This document shows, piece by piece, positions 1-6,630 of a stretch of DNA of 23,537 bases. This DNA comes from a virus. Numbering within the stretch: the stretch's first letter is position 1; each line of letters begins with the position of its first letter. The notes under the pieces are model-generated. The model was not told where the DNA came from. It saw only the letters and a list, made by a program, of their open reading frames with translations, and searched no databases. A program made the position numbers and the translations under genes. Location: the IMG/VR virus record IMGVR_UViG_3300032242_003284, positions 1 to 23,537 of that record; one strand, given 5' to 3'.

Positions 1-52
1 AATAAGATCCATCCTGTCCTGATATTCCAGTAATTAGGGCCTTTTTATTCAT
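1..52 (-). CDS. gmd: GDP-mannose 4,6-dehydratase, N-terminal start only (runs off the window)
   Basis: Only the first 17 codons are in the window. They read MNKKALITGISGQDGSY, the Rossmann-fold dinucleotide-binding start that is nearly invariant in GDP-mannose 4,6-dehydratases (KKALITGxxGQDGSYL). The enzyme family makes GDP-4-keto-6-deoxy-D-mannose, the precursor of GDP-fucose, GDP-rhamnose and related sugars. The ATG lies one base after the stop of the upstream glycosyltransferase gene, so it belongs to the same operon, which supports a sugar-modification role. The start is seen directly and the family call rests on this short motif; a related short-chain NDP-sugar epimerase/dehydratase is the main alternative. 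Confidence 0.82.
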   Translation of the reverse strand, partial: MNKKALITGISGQDGSY

Positions 53-53
53 T

Positions 54-1322
54 TTAGTTTATTTTATGCTCTACACGTTCACACCAACCTTTTTCTTCAC
101 TATGAGCCCAATAAACAACTCTTACAGGAATCTTATCAGTTAAAAAATATTCTTCATAATGAATATTCTGCCCTTGATTAAACATATTAAGTTCATGCCC
201 TTCGATAAACTTTGAGTTTATTGATTGACCATCTTCATCATCAAATGCAACCAAAACAAAGTTGTAATTACTTTCCTTGAATGAATTTTTATCTACTGTT
301 ACAAGGTGATAGAATGAGCTCATAAATGAGTCTTCCCATAAATCATTATCTCTAATAAGTGGATTTGGAGGATAGAAGTTATCTATTGTATATTTTTGAA
401 CTGATTTCTTTTTAAAATTAATTCCAGCATATTTTTCATAATCTCTTAATGTACGTTCAGTACCAAGATCATATCCGGTTAAGTCGATGTTTGGATCTTC
501 TTCAGTACCAAAAAGAACTCTTATTTTTTTACGAGCATATTCCTGCTTGTTATACCAGTCTACCCCTTGTTTGCTATCATCATCCCATTTAAGCATTCCT
601 GATCTTTCTTCACGCATTGTTGAATGCCAAACTACCATCTTGTGAGGATGAAACATATCATACCCATGAGTATAAGATCTTACTGTTAGGTTTATCTCCT
701 CACCACTAAAATAAATATCTGGATCATGTCTTATATCTTTAGCCCATTGGCTCTTTGCAAAACAAAAATGCCCTGATAAGAATCTACTCATTGGTGGCTC
801 AGTCATACTTTCATGACCTTCTAATAAACCAGGTCTTATAAAAATAGTACCATGTGGATAAAAACAAACAAATTGCTGTTGCCATGGAACATTTGCCCTT
901 CCTTCTGGATCATTAAATGGAGTATATAAAGGAAGATATGCAGCTAATATAGGCTTATACCCTTTTTTCTCTAGCCCTTTATGCATATCAATTAAGATTT
1001 CATCCCAATTCTCTACAAATCTATGATGAGAATCTAATTGAAGTATGTAATCCTGATTACTTAATAAATTTTCATTTATCTGTGCTCTTGCCCATGGCAG
1101 TCCTTTGGCTTCTGTATAGAGTACATCCATAATATGAAATCTAGGATCTTCTCTGTACTCATCCAAGTTATCAAATCCATCTTCAGGATTGTATTGCCTA
1201 CATATTCCAAAGTGTATCCTGCTTGGATCTTTTGCATTTTCTAATGCACTTTTTATTGTTGGTATAAGTTCAGGATCACGGTAGGATGGAAGATGAACTA
1301 GTATTGTTTTTTTCTTTCTCAT
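54..1322 (-). CDS. Glycosyltransferase, Skp1 GlcNAc-transferase-like family (copy 1)
   Basis: 422-aa protein resembling the GlcNAc glycosyltransferase family (Pfam PF11397, Gnt1-like, GT-A fold). Seen in the sequence: a start with a hydrophobic strand followed by the SYRDPEL motif, a PWAR motif, and LQLDSHHRF near residues 94-102, where Asp97-x-His99 takes the place of the metal-binding DxD. A later GEEINLTVRSYTHGYD stretch is typical of the acceptor-side region. The family transfers a sugar from a nucleotide donor to a protein or glycan. I chose the ATG at 1322 because it overlaps the previous stop as ATGA and matches the start of the paralogue; an in-frame ATG at 1355 would add 11 poorly matching residues. 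The neighbour downstream makes a nucleotide sugar. Target (virion protein, host surface or DNA) unknown. Confidence 0.8.
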   Translation of the reverse strand: MRKKKTILVHLPSYRDPELIPTIKSALENAKDPSRIHFGICRQYNPEDGFDNLDEYREDPRFHIMDVLYTEAKGLPWARAQINENLLSNQDYILQLDSHHRFVENWDEILIDMHKGLEKKGYKPILAAYLPLYTPFNDPEGRANVPWQQQFVCFYPHGTIFIRPGLLEGHESMTEPPMSRFLSGHFCFAKSQWAKDIRHDPDIYFSGEEINLTVRSYTHGYDMFHPHKMVVWHSTMREERSGMLKWDDDSKQGVDWYNKQEYARKKIRVLFGTEEDPNIDLTGYDLGTERTLRDYEKYAGINFKKKSVQKYTIDNFYPPNPLIRDNDLWEDSFMSSFYHLVTVDKNSFKESNYNFVLVAFDDEDGQSINSKFIEGHELNMFNQGQNIHYEEYFLTDKIPVRVVYWAHSEEKGWCERVEHKIN

Positions 1323-2584
1323 GAAGGAATTATTTGCTCTATTCTGTCTAACCATCCTTTAGATATGCTATGTGGCCAAACTAATGATTTATATGGCTTC
1401 CTATCAGCTTCATATTCTCTCCATATATGAATAAATTGATCATCTGGTATTTCAGCAAATAGTCTTTGAATCTCATCGGGGTCTGCATCTTTTCTATATA
1501 AGTCTTTTCCTTCTTCATCCAATAAAGCTACAACTAAACAATCATAATCTGGCTCTGATAGTGATCCTTTATAAACATCAATACAAAGCTTCATATTAGT
1601 AAAAAGATTAGCTTCAAACTCTTCCAAATTATTTGAAATTGGTGGATGTAGTCTCTGATGAGTTTTTCTGTGAATCTGCTGTGTAGAGAACTTAATACCA
1701 GAATATAGTTCATAATCCTGTAACGTTCTTACTTCACCAAACCAGTAATCCTTCATTGCATTCTTAGCACATGGGGTACATTCTCCTATGCCCATTAATG
1801 ATCTAAACCGGAAGTATGAGAAATCATTTCTTGTAGACCATTCTGGATCATCATCCCAATGCTTGCTTTTATTAGCTCTTGTATACTCATGCCAAACATA
1901 TATCTTATTAGGTATAAAAATGTCATACCCCCAAGTATATGCCCTAGCTGCCAATGATGTTTCTTCTCCATGAAAATACATTTGTGGATCGTAAGGAATT
2001 TCTTTAGCAAATTGACCTAATGTAAATATGAAATGGGCAGATAAGAATCTTCCTGGTATTGGTTCCTTCATATCTTCTGGTTTACCAAGAACATCGGGTG
2101 ACAAAAAAGAAGGGCCTTCTGGCAAAAATCTATCAATCATCAAACCCCATATCTCAGATGTTCTTCCTTCAGGATCTGTTGGTGGATTGTATGAAGATGC
2201 GTAAGTAGATAGGATTGGTTTTTGATGTCCTTTTGTTTGAAGATATCCTATCATATCTTTTAACTCAGTGTCCCATCCCTTAATAAATCTATGATGAGAG
2301 TCTAATTGAAAATAATATTCTTCTTCCCCATAACGCTGTTGTATTAAATTTCTAGCCCAGCAAACACCAAATGATTCTTTATAGTAAATATCAATAATAT
2401 TAAATCTAGAATCATCTTTAAACTCATCTAATGTATCCCAGACATCTTCCTCCGAATGTTGCCATGCAATGCAAAACTGTAAATTTTCAGGGTTTTCAGA
2501 TTGTGCAATACAATCTCGGATGGTTGGTAGCAATTCTGGATCACGATAGGCCGCAATCGAAACAAATATTTTATCTTTTTTCAT
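1319..2584 (-). CDS. Glycosyltransferase, Skp1 GlcNAc-transferase-like family (copy 2)
   Basis: 421-aa paralogue of the next gene and of almost identical length. Shared blocks include AAYRDPELLPTIRDC at the N-terminus, CWARN, FQLDSHHRF (Asp95, His97) and GEETSLAARAYTWGYD. The two copies are clearly diverged, so this is an old tandem duplication and not a recent repeat. No signal peptide or membrane segment is visible, so it should act in the host cytoplasm. It has no Shine-Dalgarno sequence; the leader before its ATG is A/T-rich. The middle of the protein contains a short Cys pair (ECTPC) that copy 1 lacks. Family assignment is confident; the acceptor and the donor sugar are not predictable from sequence. 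Confidence 0.82.
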   Translation of the reverse strand: MKKDKIFVSIAAYRDPELLPTIRDCIAQSENPENLQFCIAWQHSEEDVWDTLDEFKDDSRFNIIDIYYKESFGVCWARNLIQQRYGEEEYYFQLDSHHRFIKGWDTELKDMIGYLQTKGHQKPILSTYASSYNPPTDPEGRTSEIWGLMIDRFLPEGPSFLSPDVLGKPEDMKEPIPGRFLSAHFIFTLGQFAKEIPYDPQMYFHGEETSLAARAYTWGYDIFIPNKIYVWHEYTRANKSKHWDDDPEWSTRNDFSYFRFRSLMGIGECTPCAKNAMKDYWFGEVRTLQDYELYSGIKFSTQQIHRKTHQRLHPPISNNLEEFEANLFTNMKLCIDVYKGSLSEPDYDCLVVALLDEEGKDLYRKDADPDEIQRLFAEIPDDQFIHIWREYEADRKPYKSLVWPHSISKGWLDRIEQIIPS

Positions 2585-2622
2585 TTTTGTGATAAATTTT
2601 ATCTATCATCAAAACCTATTTA

Positions 2623-2772
2623 CTAACTTGGTAATTTATTTTTCTCGCTAATATAAACATTTTTCTTGAAACTATCAAGTTCTTTCTCAAGTAATTCTAT
2701 TTTTTCAAGAAGATTTTTGTTTATTTCTTTTAGTTTTTCTATTTCTGTCTTTGCTGTCTTTAATGTAGTCAT
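2623..2772 (-). CDS. Small coiled-coil protein, 49 aa
   Basis: A 49-codon frame starting MTTLKTAKTEIEKLK and ending in NKLPS. Residues 8-37 are rich in Lys, Glu, Leu and Ile with a heptad-like pattern, so a single short coiled coil is likely. Its ATG overlaps the stop of the upstream 71-aa gene as TAATG, which is a common translational-coupling arrangement in this window and the main reason to accept it as real. No family recognised. Confidence 0.6.
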   Translation of the reverse strand: MTTLKTAKTEIEKLKEINKNLLEKIELLEKELDSFKKNVYISEKNKLPS

Positions 2773-2987
2773 TACATTCCTGGGTTTTCTGCCATTTTAA
2801 GCCATTCATTAAACCTATCATATACATTATGTACATCTTCTACTTTTTCCCCTTTAAAAAAGAAGCCATCCCTTGATATCTTAATTATCTCCACCATTTC
2901 ATTATCACTATTGCTAACTCTAAATGTTAGTGTTCCTGGAGTTAATCCTTTGTCATAACCTTCTAAATCAGTATATAATTCTTGCAT
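2772..2987 (-). CDS. Small phage protein of unknown function, 71 aa
   Basis: The 71-aa product has a beta-rich middle (GTLTFRVS, VEIIKIS), then a DGFFFKGEKVED segment and an alpha-helical end (VYDRFNEWLKM). The pattern of a short strand, a phrase like 'GFxxKGExVED' and a terminal helix is recurrent in small uncharacterised tailed-phage proteins, but no function is known. It is the first protein gene after the two RNA genes and is co-oriented with the glycosyltransferase cassette. Confidence 0.65.
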   Translation of the reverse strand: MQELYTDLEGYDKGLTPGTLTFRVSNSDNEMVEIIKISRDGFFFKGEKVEDVHNVYDRFNEWLKMAENPGM

Positions 2988-3005
2988 ATCTTTAATAATT
3001 TATTG

Positions 3006-3079
3006 TGGGCTCGGTCGGAATCGAACCGACGATTACTTGATTATGAGTCAAGAGCCTTAACCAGCTTGGCCACAAACCC
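3006..3079 (-). tRNA. tRNA-Met (CAU anticodon), possibly tRNA-Ile2
   Basis: A complete 74-nt cloverleaf: acceptor GGGTTTG with CGAGCCC (two G-U pairs), D-arm GCC/GGC around a loop containing GCTGG, anticodon stem CTTGA/TCAAG with loop CTCATAA (anticodon CAU), and T-arm GTCGG/CCGAC with loop TTCGATT. The discriminator base is A and CCA is not encoded. CAU can be initiator Met, elongator Met or, if lysidine-modified, Ile2. The acceptor begins with a G-C pair and there is no initiator-type mismatch, so elongator Met or Ile2 is preferred. Confidence 0.93.
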
Positions 3080-3080
3080 A

Positions 3081-3134
3081 AATATCGCTATAATAAGCGA
3101 TAAATGTGAATATCGTTTCTTTTAACGATAAATG
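3081..3134 (-). repeat. Two tandem 26-nt hairpin repeats filling the spacer between the RNA genes
   Basis: Two units at 3081-3106 and 3109-3134 share the pattern aaTATCGYT-N6-ARCGATAaatg. Each folds into a 7-bp stem with a 6-nt loop: TATCGCT/AGCGATA in the first, TATCGTT/AACGATA in the second. The only stem difference is a C-G pair changed to T-A, so the pairing is preserved while the sequence changes; the loops are unrelated. They occupy exactly the gap between the 3' end of the tRNA-like RNA (3135) and the 5' end of tRNA-Met (3079). A role as a processing signal is an inference. Confidence 0.8.
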
Positions 3135-3297
3135 CTGTCAGAGGTGGATTCGAACCACCACGGTGCGATTCAGTTAGTAACATTGCCGGCCGGCTGGTGG
3201 TCATTCCCATATTACTAACCTATTTCGTGCTCACCCTCTCCGAGACAGGAAGAGATTGTCTGCCAAAGCTTTTTACAGCTAATTCCAACACCTGACA
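3135..3297 (-). ncRNA. tRNA-like RNA with D-loop insertion and giant variable arm
   Basis: Reading the minus strand, TGTCAGG (3297-3291) pairs over 7 bp with TCTGACA (3142-3136), followed by G as discriminator. A canonical T-arm is present (GGTGG, TTCGAAT, CCACC; 3159-3143). The D-arm reads TTG-GAATT...GGCAGA-CAA, the pattern of tRNA-Leu, but a 16-nt insert (3280-3265) carrying its own AGCT/AGCT hairpin splits the D-loop. CTCTTC/GGAGAG (3254-3249 with 3241-3236) forms a 6-bp anticodon-like stem with loop CTGTCTC. Between it and the T-arm, 3235-3162 forms a long arm: GGTG/CACC, then a 12-bp stem (3220-3209 with 3083 positions apart at 3183-3172), topped by a GC-rich loop. The nominal anticodon GUC with U37 is atypical, so decoding is doubtful. 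It begins 5 nt after the preceding stop codon. Alternatives are an interrupted or decayed tRNA. Confidence 0.6.
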
Positions 3298-3302
3298 ATT
3301 TA

Positions 3303-3659
3303 CTATTTACTACCTGATGTATAACTTATATTAGCACCGTTAGGAAGATTAGTCCAACTTGTATTAGTATTTGTTATCATACCACCAGGAATATTATAAG
3401 TACCATTACTTCCTGATGTTGATGTAAATATTACACCACTTTCAGGAGTTACACAAGTTACCTTAAATGGATTTTCCCACGGATTTCTATAATGTGGGGG
3501 TGGCATTGGTTCAGTATTGGGAACAACAGTAGGCCATATAATTGGTTCAGCTACCTCGGATAACTTATTTTTTAATAAGTCCCATTGAGCTTGGGTAGGG
3601 ATGCCATCAACAGCATCCACAAACCCATTTAGCCAAAAAATAAATTCTTTACTCGTCAT
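3303..3659 (-). CDS. Phage protein of unknown function, 118 aa
   Basis: The first 40 residues (MTSKEFIFWLNGFVDAV, then a Gln/Trp/Leu-rich helix and LSEV) form a short helical pair typical of a small family in T4-like phages with unknown role. The second half is Pro-rich (VVPNTEPMPPP) and then Thr/Ser/Asn/Gly-rich with beta character, ending in GANISYTSGSK, as in repetitive surface or tail-associated proteins. I start at 3659, one base after the groEL stop; a longer frame from 3686 would run 27 bases into groEL. It is likely co-transcribed with groEL and lies directly ahead of the RNA genes. Confidence 0.65.
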   Translation of the reverse strand: MTSKEFIFWLNGFVDAVDGIPTQAQWDLLKNKLSEVAEPIIWPTVVPNTEPMPPPHYRNPWENPFKVTCVTPESGVIFTSTSGSNGTYNIPGGMITNTNTSWTNLPNGANISYTSGSK

Positions 3660-3660
3660 A

Positions 3661-5301
3661 TTACATTCCACCAAAGTCCATTCCATTCATATTCATAGAA
3701 GGTTCTTCCTTCTTATTTTCAGTAATAATACAATCTGTTAATAGGATTGTACCTGCAGTAGATACTGCATTCGTCAAAGCTGTCTTGATTGTTTTAGTTG
3801 GATCTAAGACACCATCTTGATATAAGTCAACCCACTCGGATGTTTTAACATTATATCCATACCAATATTGATCTCCTGACTGAATATCATTTTGAATCTT
3901 CCAAATTTCTGAATCAGTATATCCTGCATTAGAAAGAATCTTAATGATAGGAGATTCAAGTGCTTGCTCAATAATATCAAATCCAATAATTTCTTCTTGT
4001 GTTTCTAGGTCTACCCTCTTTGATCTAAGAGCTTTTTTTGCCTTAAGTAAAGCAACACCACCACCAGGAGATACACCATCTTCTATGGCAGATTTAGCAG
4101 CATGTAGAGCATCTTCAGCACGATCTTTCTTTTCTTTTATTTCAATGTCAGATGCACCACCAATACTAATAATTGCAACACCACCTGCTAACTTAGATAA
4201 ACGTTCTTGTAGTTTTTCAGTTTCATAGGCTGAGTCCGAACTATCAATTTGATTTTTAATTTGCATAGCTCGTTGTGCAATAGATTCTTCAGATCCTTTA
4301 CCATCTACGATAGTAGTTACTTCTTTCTGAACTGTTGCAAGACGACACTCACCTAGCCAATCTAAGTCAAATTCTTCTAAACGCATTCCTTTCTGTGATG
4401 TAACAACAGTACCTCCAGTAATAACTGCTAAGTCTTCCATAAATTGTAATCTACGATCACCATATTCAGGAGCTTTAACAGCTGCTACTTTAAGACTACC
4501 ACGAGACTTATTAATTACTAAAGTAGCTAACGCTTCTCCATCAATATCCTCAGCTACAACTAGTAGCGAATGATTGTCGTTAGAAAGACTCTCAAGTAGG
4601 CCCAATAATGGTTTAACCTGTGTGATCTTCCCATCATATATTAAGATCTTTGGCTTATCCAATATTGCTGACATCTTGTTATTATCAGTAACAAAATAAG
4701 GTGAACGGAATCCACGATTAAATTGAATACCTTCTACAACTTCGAGAGATGTTTCACCAATACGAGATTCCTCTACCGTAACAATTCCTTCTACACCAAC
4801 CTTATCCATTGCTTCTGCAATTAAAAATCCAATATCTGGATCGTTATTAGCTGAGATTGTTGCTACTTGTTTGATTTGATCTTTTGTCTCTATGCTTTTT
4901 GACTGAGATTCTAATTCATTAATAACAACATTTAGTGCTTTATCGATTCCTTTCTTAACTGCAGCCGGATTATGATGACTCATGATCAAACGATATCCAT
5001 TTTTAACAATACTCTGAGTAAGTAATACTGTTGTTGTAGTACCATCACCACATTCCTTTACAGTTCTTTTTGCTGCCTGCTTAATGATCTGTGCACCAAA
5101 GTCTTCTACGGGATCCTCTAATTGCTTGATTGAATCGGAAATACTTACACCATCTTTTGTGTTCTTAATGGTTCCATACTCATCCTTGAAGATTGTATTT
5201 TTACCACTTGGCCCTAATGATGTAGTAACTGCTTCTGCAACAATATTAATACCAGCTAAAAGTTTTTCTTTTGCCTCTTTACCTAATGTAACTTTATTCA
5301 T
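3661..5301 (-). CDS. groEL: Chaperonin GroEL (Hsp60), phage-encoded
   Basis: 546 aa, the normal length of bacterial GroEL (548 in E. coli). Visible landmarks are the TSLGPSGKN nucleotide-binding loop (about 28-36), GDGTTTT at about 85-91 with the catalytic Asp86 matching E. coli Asp87, the SPGGGVALL segment in the equatorial domain, and a flexible C-terminal tail ending NGMDFGGM. It should form a double-ring ATP-driven folding chamber in the host cytoplasm with the GroES gene located 12 nt upstream. Its sequence departs from host-type GroEL in the apical domain, as expected for a phage version, and substrates such as capsid or tail proteins are likely but not shown. The start follows an A/T-rich leader with no Shine-Dalgarno sequence. 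Confidence 0.97.
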   Translation of the reverse strand: MNKVTLGKEAKEKLLAGINIVAEAVTTSLGPSGKNTIFKDEYGTIKNTKDGVSISDSIKQLEDPVEDFGAQIIKQAAKRTVKECGDGTTTTVLLTQSIVKNGYRLIMSHHNPAAVKKGIDKALNVVINELESQSKSIETKDQIKQVATISANNDPDIGFLIAEAMDKVGVEGIVTVEESRIGETSLEVVEGIQFNRGFRSPYFVTDNNKMSAILDKPKILIYDGKITQVKPLLGLLESLSNDNHSLLVVAEDIDGEALATLVINKSRGSLKVAAVKAPEYGDRRLQFMEDLAVITGGTVVTSQKGMRLEEFDLDWLGECRLATVQKEVTTIVDGKGSEESIAQRAMQIKNQIDSSDSAYETEKLQERLSKLAGGVAIISIGGASDIEIKEKKDRAEDALHAAKSAIEDGVSPGGGVALLKAKKALRSKRVDLETQEEIIGFDIIEQALESPIIKILSNAGYTDSEIWKIQNDIQSGDQYWYGYNVKTSEWVDLYQDGVLDPTKTIKTALTNAVSTAGTILLTDCIITENKKEEPSMNMNGMDFGGM

Positions 5302-5313
5302 GTATATATAACT

Positions 5314-5607
5314 TTATTCTGTGATTACTGCTTGTACAATTGCTTCTTGGCAACTATAATATTGAACTCCATTATGCTCTATAATAATTGGTCCAATCTT
5401 TGGGATAATAACAATTTCTCCAACCTTTAGCTGAGTTGGTAGAATTTCTCCAGTAAAACTATAACGGCCAGGTCCAACGGAAATGATTTTTCCTTTTAAT
5501 GGTCTTTCTTGACCCATATCAGCAATTACAATTGCTCCTCTTCTTTCTTCTTTATCCTTGATTGGCTCAATGATAATAAAATCAAAAACTGCTTTTAATT
5601 CAGACAT
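5314..5607 (-). CDS. groES: Co-chaperonin GroES
   Basis: 97-aa Cpn10 protein, the usual length. The N-terminal strand FDFIIIEPI, the mobile-loop region (KDKEERRGAIVIAD, about 18-31) that docks onto GroEL, KGKIISVGPGRY, and VGEIVIIPKIG followed by a C-terminal strand match the GroES fold. It caps the GroEL ring to enclose substrate. Unlike phage T4, which supplies only gp31 and relies on host GroEL, this phage carries both partners side by side. Gene order is thioredoxin, groES, groEL, with 3-nt and 12-nt gaps, so they are one transcription unit. Confidence 0.95.
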   Translation of the reverse strand: MSELKAVFDFIIIEPIKDKEERRGAIVIADMGQERPLKGKIISVGPGRYSFTGEILPTQLKVGEIVIIPKIGPIIIEHNGVQYYSCQEAIVQAVITE

Positions 5608-5610
5608 AAC

Positions 5611-5871
5611 TTATAGATGTGATTTAATTGTTGCGATATAAAAATTTTTTGGTTGTATTCCTGTAATTCTAGATACTTCCTTACCATCCTTTTCAACAAT
5701 AACGGTAGGAAGGCTCCTGACTTTATGTTGAATAGCTAGCATAGGCTCTTGGTCTATATCTACTTCTTGATAAATTATACCATTTATTTCTGATACAATT
5801 TCATTTATTATGGGTGCCAATGTAGTACAGGGTCCGCACCATCCTGCTTTAAACTTTAATACTTTTACCAT
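5611..5871 (-). CDS. Thioredoxin
   Basis: 86-aa compact thioredoxin with the active site WCGPC (Trp11, Cys12, Cys15) and the cis-proline strand LPTVIV. It is shorter than bacterial TrxA (about 108 aa), having lost the first strand and helix, and resembles the phage and archaeal short form. It transfers electrons from a thioredoxin reductase to disulfides. The window also encodes class I ribonucleotide reductase and no glutaredoxin, so RNR re-reduction is the probable job; supporting chaperonin substrates or acting as a polymerase processivity factor are other possibilities. The promoter 7 nt ahead of the ATG suggests a very short or absent leader. Confidence 0.93.
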   Translation of the reverse strand: MVKVLKFKAGWCGPCTTLAPIINEIVSEINGIIYQEVDIDQEPMLAIQHKVRSLPTVIVEKDGKEVSRITGIQPKNFYIATIKSHL

Positions 5872-5877
5872 GATTTA

Positions 5878-5909
5878 CAAATATAACTAATTAATACAAT
5901 ATAGACAAT
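5878..5909 (-). promoter_or_regulatory. Bacteroidetes-type promoter for the trx-groES-groEL unit
   Basis: On the minus strand a -7 box TATATTTG (5885-5878) matches TANNTTTG fully, with ATTG (5909-5906) at the -33 position after 20 nt. The predicted transcription start would fall at about 5872, practically at the thioredoxin ATG (5871), implying a near-leaderless mRNA. The -33 box overlaps the stop codon of the sliding clamp gene. Confidence 0.6.
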
Positions 5910-6628
5910 TAATCTTGATTAGCAACTAAATAATAATTTACTTCATAATCTTCATTTTTAAAATAAAACTTTATCATTCCCTCTCCGGATATACTTATCT
6001 GAGAAGTTGATGAATCTTTATTTGCTGAAAGTATTTCTTCTACTTCATTAAGTTGAAAAATCATATCATCAAACCTTGTACCACTTGTAAATAAAGGATC
6101 TGGTTCTATTTTTAATGATATCTTGTCAGAGTATTTATTTCTAACATCTCCCATTATAAATATAATGCTACCAGTTTTATCCATCGAAAGTTTAAAAACA
6201 TCGGAATCTATAGCCTTGGATGCTGTTATAAAGTCGTTTGTAAACTCTTTTTCAAACGTAATTACTTGATTAAAACTTTCAGGTAATCCTATACTTTTAG
6301 GAAATTTAGTTATTAAATCTATCTGACATAGTGAAAAGTTAACATCAAATTTTAAATCTTTTAAATTGAGCTTTTCTCCATTATATCCTAATTCAAGTTC
6401 ATCCTTAAAAATAGAAAGCATCTTAAGTAGTTTCTTAGTACTAAAAATTCCTAATTCATCTTTTGTATCAAAAGTCAATTTATTAGTTTGTATAATACCA
6501 ACCAAGTTACTTGCCGGTGATATAAAACTTATTTTAGTTCCATCTTTTGTAGGAGTCCACTTAACAGAATCTACTATGCCACCTAAATAATACTTCTTGA
6601 GAATATTCTCTAAAACCTTAACTTTCAT
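5909..6628 (-). CDS. gp45: DNA polymerase sliding clamp, T4 gp45-like
   Basis: 239 aa against 228 in T4 gp45. The repeated beta-alpha-beta pattern of a PCNA/gp45 clamp is visible, including an N-terminal helix (LENILKKYY), GIFSTKKLLKMLSIF at the start of the second motif, and a C-terminal half ending YEVNYYLVANQD. Three copies should make a ring that tethers the polymerase to DNA. The ATG is 3 bases after the PolB stop, so polymerase and clamp are translated from one message. No clamp-loader genes are present in the window. No Shine-Dalgarno sequence is present; the leader is made almost only of A and T. Confidence 0.9.
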   Translation of the reverse strand: MKVKVLENILKKYYLGGIVDSVKWTPTKDGTKISFISPASNLVGIIQTNKLTFDTKDELGIFSTKKLLKMLSIFKDELELGYNGEKLNLKDLKFDVNFSLCQIDLITKFPKSIGLPESFNQVITFEKEFTNDFITASKAIDSDVFKLSMDKTGSIIFIMGDVRNKYSDKISLKIEPDPLFTSGTRFDDMIFQLNEVEEILSANKDSSTSQISISGEGMIKFYFKNEDYEVNYYLVANQD

Positions 6629-6630
6629 AA

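Noticed and set aside
1323-1355. Upstream start for glycosyltransferase copy 1
   Set aside because: It would overlap copy 2 by 37 bases and add residues not seen in the paralogue; the ATGA overlap at 1322 is the better start.
3181-3215. Small self-cleaving ribozyme (HDV-like or hammerhead) suggested by GCCGGCCGGC and a CGAAA stretch
   Set aside because: The required core is missing: no CUGAUGA box, and no nested HDV-type pairing on either strand. The GC-rich stretch is better placed in the loop of the long arm.
3135-3297. Ordinary tRNA-Asp (GUC) or tRNA-Leu
   Set aside because: The loop CTGTCTC gives GUC, but U37 and the Leu-type D-arm do not fit tRNA-Asp, and a Leu anticodon is absent. The 74-nt arm and D-loop insert go far beyond normal size, so I report it as tRNA-like.
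3135-3297. tmRNA or tRNA with a group I intron
   Set aside because: No tmRNA 5' signature or tag-peptide frame is visible, and the insertion is much too short for a group I intron core.
3944-4228. Plus-strand reading frames inside groEL and elsewhere
   Set aside because: They are shadows of strong minus-strand genes with clear family matches; no plus-strand promoter or convincing protein was seen.
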